A stretch of DNA of 64,000 nt from DASQZK01 sp963732905 (GTDB lineage Bacteria > Bacteroidota > Bacteroidia > Bacteroidales > GCA-2748055). Numbering within the stretch: the stretch's first letter is position 1; every line of letters starts with the position of its first letter. The stretch spans positions 62,001 through 126,000 of the forward strand of contig CAVTBM010000007.1 in the NCBI GenBank assembly GCA_963732905.1. Reading direction: 5' to 3'. The position numbers and the translations under genes are program-made. A model generated the notes under the pieces. It was not told where the DNA came from, ran no database searches, and was given only the letters and a program-made list of their open reading frames with translations. Of the stretch, positions 56,802-64,000 are shown piece after piece.

Positions 56802-56991
56802 CGCGGGACATTTTTAGTAATGTTGAAATACGGGATGCAAGGTATAGAAAATTGTATCCTAAGCGGGAATGATTTATCAACATGAAAGGATATTCTGGTG
56901 ATTCTTCCTGCGTGAAACCCAAGAGTATTTAGTTACTTTGCGAAAGCTTTTTCCGACAAGTTCAATTTTGTATCATTAATACAGTCATATT

Positions 56992-57402
56992 ATGAATTTA
57001 GAAGTCAGGTTTGAAGGGAATAAAAAGATAAATGCGTACTACAAAGGGCATGTCATTAAAACCGATCAGTCGGTTAAGGCCGGAGGTGATGATTCAGCGT
57101 CGGCTCCTTTTGACCTGTTTCTTGCTTCCATCGGTACGTGTGCAGGCATTTACGTCAAATCTTTCTGTGACCGCAGGGATATTCCCACCGACGGGATCCG
57201 GATTATTCAGTCTGCCGAATATGATGAGAAGACCGGATTGCCGGTGAATATCTCCCTGGATATTCAGTTGCCTGCGCGTTTTCCGGAAAAATACAAGTCA
57301 GCCGTTATCAATGCCGCTGATCTGTGCAAAGTGAAGAAGACCCTGGCTTCACCTCCGCAATTCAAAGTTTTTACCAGCCTGGCAGAGGATGAACAGGAAT
57401 AG
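56992..57402 (+). CDS. OsmC-family protein
   Basis: 136 residues of the OsmC/Ohr fold: SAPFDLFLASIGTCAGIYVKSFCDRRDIPTDGI holds a first Cys (TCAG) as in the peroxidase motif, and a second conserved Cys follows in ADLCKVKKTL. The Arg and Glu residues usually near the active site are not securely placed, and the spacing (APFDLFLAS) resembles the YhfA-like group rather than classical organic hydroperoxide resistance proteins. Peroxide detoxification by dithiol chemistry is the likely role. Cytoplasmic, single gene, ends convergent to a cytochrome-barrel gene. Confidence 0.88.
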   Translation: MNLEVRFEGNKKINAYYKGHVIKTDQSVKAGGDDSASAPFDLFLASIGTCAGIYVKSFCDRRDIPTDGIRIIQSAEYDEKTGLPVNISLDIQLPARFPEKYKSAVINAADLCKVKKTLASPPQFKVFTSLAEDEQE

Positions 57403-57598
57403 ATCAATTTTCCGGTAACCGGAGAACAGATGATGGTGAATGGAATACAGGAGGATGAGTAGCAGCCCTCTGTTTTTTGAGAAGATCATAAACCGGCAGT
57501 TATCCGGATTGTCACTTCGTCTAATATTTTCCTGGTTTCCCGTTACCGGTTAACAAGAGCCGTTTGGTCAGCGGTTATTTCATTCACGGAGGAAACAG

Positions 57599-57633
57599 AC
57601 CGGGAAGGGTTAACTTAATTAAACCTTCCCGGT
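57599..57633. terminator. Bidirectional terminator-like hairpin between convergent genes
   Basis: ACCGGGAAGG and its exact complement CCTTCCCGGT flank an AT-rich loop of 15 bases between the osmC-like gene (+) and the heme-barrel gene (-). T-runs are weak on both sides. Confidence 0.6.
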
Positions 57634-57659
57634 TATCCTGAATAAGCAGTGAATATTTT

Positions 57660-58859
57660 TCAGAATGCAGAGACAAAGCCGAGGGACATCCTGCCCCAGG
57701 TATTGTCGGCATCGGTAAAAATTTGAGTATATTCAGCAGACACTCTTACATTACGCCTTAGAAGGTATCCTGCATGGAGTGTTGCAGACCTGTAATTGGC
57801 AGGGTTAAAATCCGATTTCACGAGGTTAAACATTCCCAGTGCATACCATTTGCTGGCGTCCCCTTCCGGGCTGAATATCAGTTCGGTCATTACGCCCTGT
57901 GTACCGACATCTTTCATGATCTCATCTGTTTCGGCATGGGTATAAACCTGGTTGTCATTTCGCATGAGATATTGTGCATTCAGTTCCCATTTGCTTCCGA
58001 ACCTGATAGAAGCATCGGGCCCGGCATAATACGATGAATTGGTCAGTGTGTTACCGGGTATGTTTGTCATATCTTCCTTTCCAAAATATCCGGTAATGCC
58101 TATTCTCATGAAATCTCCGAAATCCTGGGCTACGCGGCCGAACACATTTTTGTATTTGTCCTTATCGAAAAGCATGGCCGGGCTGGCCTGCGAGAGTCCG
58201 CTTCCATTGACGACTTCGAGGATAAGGTCAGTTTTTGACGACAGCCCCCAGGTAACCATGACGCCGCGGTCGTATGAAAGGTTGAAATCCGACAAGCCGA
58301 TCTTCGTGGTATAAATACTGTAATCTTCGAGTGTCAGCCTCAGTTCCCGTTTGAACAGGGGATCCGACGTCTGGAATTGTCCCAGGTAGATGTCGAGATC
58401 CGTATTGAAAAGGTTATTGTACATCAGGTAAGCATCTTCCACTCCGGCGATCTCCCCTCCTTCGTCCATCAGAAAATAAAAGTAATAGGATATATGGTCA
58501 GAGATCTCGCCGCCGGAAAGAAGTTTAATAATATAAGGGGCTGCGAAGTCGGGCTGTCCATTGTCGCCCATATTGTAGGTAACATATCCGTCCATTCTTA
58601 CAGCAAGGGGAAATTCGCGTATAAGGCTGAGCTGGTCGTCACCTGTGTTGACGAAGTAACCGGGAGCCTGGTATTCCTTGAGGCGGAAACCGTTACCGGC
58701 GACCTCGTCACCGTAAGCTTTGAGTTTGGGAACAGAGGGTGAATGGCACACCTGGCAACTGATCCGGTATTTCCGGGCAAAAGCCGGAATGGCATCAACC
58801 CGGCCGAACAGTCCGGTAATTATTAAAACAATGACGGTTGTGATCAGCAGTTTTTTCAT
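57660..58859 (-). CDS. Outer-membrane beta-barrel with one N-terminal c-type heme site
   Basis: 399 residues with signal peptide (ends near VDA, residue 24). The mature start IPAFARKYRISCQVCHSP contains one CxxCH heme-c motif, followed by the VPKLKAYGDEVAGNGFRL segment. The rest is strand-rich (YYFYFLMDEGG, DLDIYLGQFQTSD, VRVSAEYTQIF) and ends in Phe (SLGFVSAF), as for outer-membrane barrels. Proteins with this IPAFARKY...CxxCH start plus barrel recur in Bacteroidota and proteobacteria but have no settled role. It follows a pentaheme cytochrome on the same strand (184 bases), suggesting joint function in electron transfer at the outer membrane. Confidence 0.85.
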   Translation of the reverse strand: MKKLLITTVIVLIITGLFGRVDAIPAFARKYRISCQVCHSPSVPKLKAYGDEVAGNGFRLKEYQAPGYFVNTGDDQLSLIREFPLAVRMDGYVTYNMGDNGQPDFAAPYIIKLLSGGEISDHISYYFYFLMDEGGEIAGVEDAYLMYNNLFNTDLDIYLGQFQTSDPLFKRELRLTLEDYSIYTTKIGLSDFNLSYDRGVMVTWGLSSKTDLILEVVNGSGLSQASPAMLFDKDKYKNVFGRVAQDFGDFMRIGITGYFGKEDMTNIPGNTLTNSSYYAGPDASIRFGSKWELNAQYLMRNDNQVYTHAETDEIMKDVGTQGVMTELIFSPEGDASKWYALGMFNLVKSDFNPANYRSATLHAGYLLRRNVRVSAEYTQIFTDADNTWGRMSLGFVSAF

Positions 58860-59043
58860 TCTGTAATAATTTTGATTTTAGAGGTAGAATAGCTTGTCCC
58901 GCTCGTGCGTGAGAACCACACATGGTTGATTATTATATGGTTACGTAGTATTGTCATCCATCATGTAGGTTTCATGTGGCGATAAGGTATATTTCGCAGC
59001 ATCAGGGCATACCGGTTTTATGTTTATTCATATCCGGTTATGA

Positions 59044-60390
59044 TCAGGGCAGGATGGTGATTGAAGCCGACTGATCGTTGATTTCCCTGGCAGCATATTC
59101 CGATTCGGGAACGCCCAGGAACTCACCGACGGGTTTCACCAGCAGGCGGTAATTCAATACAGCATTGATGGTGAGCTTGCCTGGTTTTATATCGTAGGGG
59201 ATTTCAAAACTGTAGGTTTCGGTCTTCGTTTCCCGGGGTCCAAATCTGTAGTCCACACCCAGTGATTTAGTATTCCACTGCATGATGGTCATCCTTCCCT
59301 GCGGGTCGAAGTAGGGCATCCTGAAAATGCGGTCACCGATGGGAACATCTTCCCGTCGTACTCCCTTGAAATCGGTCAGTTTCAGGGGTATAGCCATGTC
59401 CTGGTATGCCAGGTCAGTGCCTGCGATGGTGTATTCTTCCCCTTCAAAACCCTTCTTGTTTACCGGGAGAGGGTATACCTTTCCGTCTTCATCAACGGCT
59501 TCTACATGCAGCCATACAATCCGGTCTTCTACCGATCCGGTTGGAAATTTATGGCCTGTCTTCTGGTTAAACAGCGTGACGGTAAAGGTTACCGGGTCGC
59601 CCATCAGAGCTTCCTGCCTGTCGGGCTGAATTCTCAGTTCGATAGTTCCCCGCTTTTTGCCGTCGTCGTGGGCTCCGTTAAAGAGATGAAGCCTGGAATT
59701 GTCATATACCGCACCCATTTTTGCCGTCTTTCCGTGAGTGCCGGGCATATGGCAATCCTGGCAAACCACACCTTCGGCATAGTAAGGTCCTTCTGTTAAT
59801 TCCAGATGAGTGGATTTAACCCATATTCCGTTAGGATTTTTTTCATTGTGACAAATACCGCAGAATTCTGCTTTGCTGTGTAGTTCTGTTACACTGATCT
59901 CATGATTGGGCGAGCGGGTATCCCCTTTGCGTGAAGTATATTTGGTTTTACCCGGATCCATGATATAGTTATGATTGAAGGGAGTATCACCTTCAAAGGC
60001 TGTAATGTTGTGACAGACCTCGCAGGAAACCGATTCATTGGCCCGGGAATTTTCAGCTGGACGGGGGGGAGGCAGTTGTCCGTCCAAAAAAGCCAGCGGG
60101 GTATGACAGCCGTTACATCCGTCATCGACACCTTTCATGGCCGGATCTACCGCAGCATGTGCTACGGCAAGGTTGAAGTATTCAATCTCATCCCACGTAT
60201 GCGTGTACGCTTCGGACATCATGGATTGGGACCACTGGGCATAGAAGCCGTCGTGACATGATCCGCAATAGTCGGGTTTTTCAAAATCGTCGTATTTGTA
60301 TTTACCTTGTGGATCACCCTGGTGAAAGCCGATGAGGGATGTCAGAAAAAGAAAACCTGCCACTCCCGTGATCGTTAATTTTAGATTCAT
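59044..60390 (-). CDS. Pentaheme c-type cytochrome (c554-like)
   Basis: About 448 residues. Start taken at ATG 60390, since the longer frame begins on TTG. A signal peptide or N-terminal anchor (MNLKLTITGVAGFLFLTSLIGF) directs it to the periplasm. Five CxxCH heme sites are visible: CGSCH, CNGCH, CEVCH, CGICH and CQDCH. The N-terminal YCGSCHDGFYAQWSQSMMSEAYTH resembles cytochrome c554-type multiheme proteins. After residue about 250 there is a beta-rich domain without hemes (VTFTVTLFNQKTGHKFPTGS), found in related multiheme cytochromes. Likely a periplasmic electron carrier or reductase; no partner quinol oxidase is in the window. Confidence 0.92.
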   Translation of the reverse strand: MNLKLTITGVAGFLFLTSLIGFHQGDPQGKYKYDDFEKPDYCGSCHDGFYAQWSQSMMSEAYTHTWDEIEYFNLAVAHAAVDPAMKGVDDGCNGCHTPLAFLDGQLPPPRPAENSRANESVSCEVCHNITAFEGDTPFNHNYIMDPGKTKYTSRKGDTRSPNHEISVTELHSKAEFCGICHNEKNPNGIWVKSTHLELTEGPYYAEGVVCQDCHMPGTHGKTAKMGAVYDNSRLHLFNGAHDDGKKRGTIELRIQPDRQEALMGDPVTFTVTLFNQKTGHKFPTGSVEDRIVWLHVEAVDEDGKVYPLPVNKKGFEGEEYTIAGTDLAYQDMAIPLKLTDFKGVRREDVPIGDRIFRMPYFDPQGRMTIMQWNTKSLGVDYRFGPRETKTETYSFEIPYDIKPGKLTINAVLNYRLLVKPVGEFLGVPESEYAAREINDQSASITILP

Positions 60391-60786
60391 GGTAAGTCGT
60401 GTTTTAGTTATGGGGATGGCATCGAATAAAACAAAGGTAAGCAAAGTCAGAAAACTAGAACTAAAAATTTGATAGATAAGTTGTTAATAAAAATATGTTA
60501 TATCGCAGGTATTTTCAATCTTCGCATCGAAGCTCTGAAAAACCCGTTTCGCACCTAATGTTAATTTATCCTCCGGTCTGCTGCAGGATAAGGATGCTTT
60601 GATGTGGTGGCTAATTACCACTTATTAAATAAGTTAACATCGTTTTTTCATCCTGGTTAAGGATATACAAAAGCGTAGGATGGAATGGAGATTATCCTTA
60701 ATTCATGAACTGGTAAACACAAAAGGATCATCCGGAGGTTACCTGTAGCCGGTCCACATTCATGGTGACGGGTTACCTTTTACCCT
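60391..60786. other. Intergenic region between cupin and cytochrome genes
   Basis: About 400 bases, presumably carrying the promoter of the cytochrome/barrel pair and the 3' end of the cupin transcript. No clear hairpin, repeat or RNA gene seen. Confidence 0.4.
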
Positions 60787-61662
60787 TCAGGTCACATTCA
60801 GCCGGTTCATTGCATCATTTGCCCTGGAGTACGTTTGTTCTAGCTTGTATTGGTACCAGTTATTCCCAAGGATGAAGCGCATAAGATCATCCAGGTTGGA
60901 CAGGATGGCCACATTATAGAATCCCCTGAACCAGTGTGAAGGATGAGGACTTAATGCACGCTGGTTGATGGCGTATCCACCTTCCAGATACTTGATATAA
61001 TGCCAGTATCCGCTGGGCATAAACAAGGTGTCGCCGGGTTCCAGTATGCACGTATATCCTTCCACGAAACGCAGTGCAGGATATTTGTCGAAATCGGGAT
61101 GTTCAACATCTACCGAACTGTGAACATTAAAAGGATAGCGATAGAGAAACCTTGAATATTTTGGTGAAAAAAGAACCACCAGTTTTCTCCCGTGAAGCTG
61201 CGTGAGAAAAACATTGGCGAAATCCATATCCTGGTGCATTCTCACCACAGAATCTTTGCCACCGAAAAACATGAAGGGTAGATTTTTCAGATACATCGAC
61301 GTTATTGGCGGATAGTCAAAATCCTTGCGTAATTCAGGCTTGTGCTTGAGAATGTTGAAGAGAAAAAGTCTCAGATCCGAAGGCCCGCTGGTGATCGTAT
61401 CCAGATAATCACAGAATTTCATTTTGATCGGAGGTGCCTTGGTTGACCGGTCCGCTTTTGTGTCCGCAGCGTTGTATACACCTACCACAATCTGGCCCAG
61501 CTCCTTCTTGAAATAATCGATGGTCCATTTCTCCAGGGCCGGGTATTCTTTCCATAATCCGCGAAGGATTACCGGTTTCTGGGGAAGCTGGTAGTTCTCA
61601 CGGAATTCTTCACGGCTGATGTTCTCTGTTATTTGAACTGCCCGATTAATATTAATTTCCAT
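60787..61662 (-). CDS. JmjC-like cupin protein (Cupin_8, putative 2OG/Fe(II) oxygenase)
   Basis: 291 residues. It starts with the conserved region EFRENYQLPQKPVILRGLWKEYPALEKW typical of Cupin_8/FIH-like proteins. The iron ligands are visible as H-x-D in RMHQDMDFANVF (near residue 140) and the distal His in PSGYWHYIKYL (near 220), with a further basic residue for 2-oxoglutarate expected nearby. It probably hydroxylates a protein or small molecule using Fe(II), O2 and 2-oxoglutarate. Cytoplasmic; single gene divergent from the TamB-like gene. Substrate unknown. Confidence 0.88.
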   Translation of the reverse strand: MEININRAVQITENISREEFRENYQLPQKPVILRGLWKEYPALEKWTIDYFKKELGQIVVGVYNAADTKADRSTKAPPIKMKFCDYLDTITSGPSDLRLFLFNILKHKPELRKDFDYPPITSMYLKNLPFMFFGGKDSVVRMHQDMDFANVFLTQLHGRKLVVLFSPKYSRFLYRYPFNVHSSVDVEHPDFDKYPALRFVEGYTCILEPGDTLFMPSGYWHYIKYLEGGYAINQRALSPHPSHWFRGFYNVAILSNLDDLMRFILGNNWYQYKLEQTYSRANDAMNRLNVT

Positions 61663-62144
61663 GCAATAGCATTTTAGAGGTTAATATTATTTATCACCAG
61701 AGTGGTGTCCCAAAGTTTCAAATTTACATTTTGCACCTTTATGCTTTCTCTTCCTTTCAAAACCTGTCTCATACAGTCCCATTCTGATCAGGATATAAAT
61801 GTTCGTTCTCCAAATTGTAAGCCATGAATAAATAAAGCTAAAACAGAGATTTTCGGCTTTTGTTTAGGTAGGTATTTCCACATTTCACCGGTTCGTTTCG
61901 GGTTTTTTTTCCACACATTGTCTTGATTTTTATATCGAAGCACACTATGAAGGCGGCCAGATCAGTCAAGCCGTTAGAAATCCGGCACCAATTTCAGGTT
62001 CGCGTGGAAAACCGTTAAATTATGGCGTGATTTTTTCAATTTTGCAAACTTGTATTTTGTAAAGCAATGCATGGTTCGTAATTAAGACGTACCTTGTCAG
62101 GTCTGACAGTTTATCCGGATTCATTTGATTATTTCATAAGACAA
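61663..62144. other. Divergent intergenic region (cupin / TamB-like)
   Basis: About 480 bases between divergent starts. No reading frame, hairpin or repeat recognised. Must contain both promoters. Confidence 0.4.
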
Positions 62145-64000
62145 GTGGCAGGTTCATTCAGAAAATACCTGAAGATCATCTTCCGTAAGCTGAGAATCGT
62201 TATTCTGGTTCTTGCAGCTATCATTATAGGAATTGCAGTTAGCCTTCGGTTTTCTGTCGTACAGAATTATTTAGCCTCTATCGCCGTTCAGAAACTCAGC
62301 CGGAGAATGCACACGCAAATCTCAATGGGCAGCATTAGAATCATGCTTCCAAACCGTATCACAATCAGGGATCTGTTCATTGAGGATCTGAATCAGGATA
62401 CGCTTATAAGCGCCGGTATGATAAGGGCGAACGTCGGGCTTTTTGGCCTTATCCGTAGGGATATCAACATCCGGATGCTGGAATTACATGATGTGACAGG
62501 AAAGATCCTGAGGTCTGAGGGCGATAGTGCATTTAATTTCAGTTTTATCCCGGCAGCCTTTTCTTCCGGAGCTCCGTCCGTGCCGGCAGATACAACCTCC
62601 GGGTCATCTGTCCGCCTTACCCTGGGCAGGGTCAGACTTACCGGTATCAGGTTCATCTATAACGACAGTCTGACCGGCAACCGGATAATGGCCGTCATTG
62701 GCGATCTTTCTGTTCGTTTCAGAAAATTCAGTCCAGATCCGCTTATCATGGATATCGGCCGTTTTGACCTGCAGAAAAGTTCGGCTGCATTTTATCTCTC
62801 CGGCGCGAGCAGTGGCTCTTCTGCTACATCATCCAATCCGGGAATCTTTCTTAACAATACGGCAAAACTCAGTGATGTCAGTTTTTATATGGAAGATCAG
62901 TCTTCCGGACAGAAAATCCGTATCCGTCATGCAGACCTAACGGTTCGTCCCGGGAAGGTGGATCTTCAAAACGAGGTGATCAGGCTAAAGCAGGTTAAAC
63001 TGCAAAATACCGTGGTCTCTTACATAGCGGGAACAACAGGTAACGCATCGCCAGGTACGGCGGCCGAAAAGGTTAACACCGGAAATGGCTGGGATATCAG
63101 TGCAGACAGGTTGATTCTCATCGACAACACTTTCAGCTATGATGCTGATACGGACTACAGGACAAAGGGACAGGTTGATTTCAACCATCTTCAGCTCCGC
63201 GATCTGAATGCGGATTTCCGGAGTATATCAGCCGGTGACGGCCTGTATAAGGCAACCATCCATCAACTTGGTTTCACGGAAAGGTCAGGTTTTAACCTGA
63301 CGAGTCTCAGTGGCCGGGTGCTGGTTTCCGACACTGCGACAGATCTGGCGTCACTGAAGATTCAAACGCCCGTTAGTCTTATCAGTGGGTTTGCCACACT
63401 TCATTATGATTCTATTGCCGGTATCCTGAAAGACGCTCAAAATACCCGGTTTGATATTTCCATCGAAAATAGCCGGATCAGTCCGCACGACGTGGAATAC
63501 TTCTCTCCGGACCTTTACAGTAAGATCCCGGCAGGTGTGCAACAGACCGGCAGTGTATTTCTTTCTGCCGGTATTAAAGGGAAGCTTGCCGGTATTGATA
63601 TTGAAAGGTTTGAACTGCGTGCCGGGGATAGTCTTGCCCTGTCGTTGTCGGGAAAAGTGAAAGGTCTGCCTTCGTTTGAAAAGGCCCGTTTCAGTGTGAG
63701 TCTTGACACCCTTCAGGCTCAGCGGGAAGATATCCTCACCTTGTTACCCGACACGCTGATTCCGTCTGCATTTCATCTTCCTGAATATATAAACCTTCAC
63801 GGCCATTTTGAGGGATCTGTAAACGATTTCACTATGGGGTTCAATTTGCATTCTTCGCAGGGTAATGCCCTGGCAAACCTTATCTATCGCAAAGGAACAC
63901 AGGATCACCGGGAACATTATTCAGGCAGGATCAGCATGCAGGATTACGATCTCGGTAAGCTGCTTAATAAGCCGGATACCCTGGGAGAAATAAGCCTTAA
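62145..64000 (+). CDS. TamB/AsmA-like translocation and assembly protein (partial, N-terminal part)
   Basis: About 618 residues are visible and the frame stays open to the right edge. No ATG is available near the start; GTG at 62145 gives VAGSFRKYLKIIFRKLRIVILVLAAIIIGIA, a basic N-terminus and one membrane anchor, as in TamB. It is followed by LASIAVQKLSRRMHTQISMGSIRIMLPNRITIRDLFIEDLNQDTLISAGMI, matching the conserved N-terminal region of Bacteroidota TamB-like proteins, in pieces of the kind A(V)xxLSxxxxTxIxxGxIxIxxPNxIxIxDLxxEDxxxDTL. The periplasmic rest is strand-rich. The family spans the periplasm and helps outer-membrane assembly or lipid transport. A TTG at 62094 is an alternative start. 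Confidence 0.85.
   Translation, partial: MAGSFRKYLKIIFRKLRIVILVLAAIIIGIAVSLRFSVVQNYLASIAVQKLSRRMHTQISMGSIRIMLPNRITIRDLFIEDLNQDTLISAGMIRANVGLFGLIRRDINIRMLELHDVTGKILRSEGDSAFNFSFIPAAFSSGAPSVPADTTSGSSVRLTLGRVRLTGIRFIYNDSLTGNRIMAVIGDLSVRFRKFSPDPLIMDIGRFDLQKSSAAFYLSGASSGSSATSSNPGIFLNNTAKLSDVSFYMEDQSSGQKIRIRHADLTVRPGKVDLQNEVIRLKQVKLQNTVVSYIAGTTGNASPGTAAEKVNTGNGWDISADRLILIDNTFSYDADTDYRTKGQVDFNHLQLRDLNADFRSISAGDGLYKATIHQLGFTERSGFNLTSLSGRVLVSDTATDLASLKIQTPVSLISGFATLHYDSIAGILKDAQNTRFDISIENSRISPHDVEYFSPDLYSKIPAGVQQTGSVFLSAGIKGKLAGIDIERFELRAGDSLALSLSGKVKGLPSFEKARFSVSLDTLQAQREDILTLLPDTLIPSAFHLPEYINLHGHFEGSVNDFTMGFNLHSSQGNALANLIYRKGTQDHREHYSGRISMQDYDLGKLLNKPDTLGEISL

Overview
The window looks like chromosomal DNA of a Bacteroidota bacterium. 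It has a SusC/SusD pair, a hybrid two-component regulator, many lipoprotein glycoside hydrolases, a DUF5686-type outer-membrane protein and a TamB-like protein. Multiheme cytochromes and a sulfatase point to an environmental, respiring member (Marinilabiliales/Bacteroidales-like) rather than a strict gut commensal. This placement is inferred from gene content, not from a marker gene.

Layout. (1) 1-6090, minus strand: a tight catabolic operon read SSS sodium symporter -> SDR -> zinc alcohol/polyol dehydrogenase -> SDR -> mannitol-1-phosphate-dehydrogenase-like -> FGGY sugar kinase (runs off the left edge). (2) 6408-10842, minus: a FucP-type sugar/H+ symporter, a GH116 lipoprotein and the C-terminal remnant of a GH88 enzyme. 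(3) 11572-42417, plus: a large polysaccharide utilisation locus (PUL). In order it holds SusC, SusD, GH116, a secreted GH94-like protein, a mutarotase-fold-like lipoprotein, a sulfatase, a TIM-barrel isomerase-like protein, an unrecognised ~890-aa lipoprotein, GH78, GH2, a GH106-like hydrolase, a second copy of the unrecognised ~880-aa family, and GH172. (4) 42678-46808, minus: the hybrid two-component sensor/AraC regulator that probably controls the PUL. (5) 47482-64000: ordinary chromosome with an MFS transporter, DUF5686 protein, cold-shock protein, SPFH protein, a REP-associated transposase (RAYT) with its REP palindromes, a five-repeat exported protein, a SPOR lipoprotein, OsmC, a heme-bearing beta-barrel with a pentaheme cytochrome, a JmjC-like cupin, and the start of a TamB-like protein.

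Working model (inference): SusC/D imports oligosaccharides of a branched, rhamnose-containing and probably sulfated glycan or glycoside. The sulfatase, rhamnosidases (GH78, GH106-like), GH2, GH172, GH116 pair and unrecognised enzymes trim them in the periplasm or on the surface. FucP and SSS symporters take up the released sugars, and the dehydrogenase/kinase operon oxidises and phosphorylates them. By eye the PUL (about 6.4-46.9 kb) is clearly more AT-rich than the DNA on either side, which fits acquisition as a block.

Main points for a second look: a secreted GH94-like protein whose phosphate-binding His and Thr appear replaced; a paralogous pair of large enzymes I cannot assign to a family; a RAYT gene with two copies of its own REP palindrome inside the reading frame; and a 693-residue exported protein built of five ~132-residue repeats.
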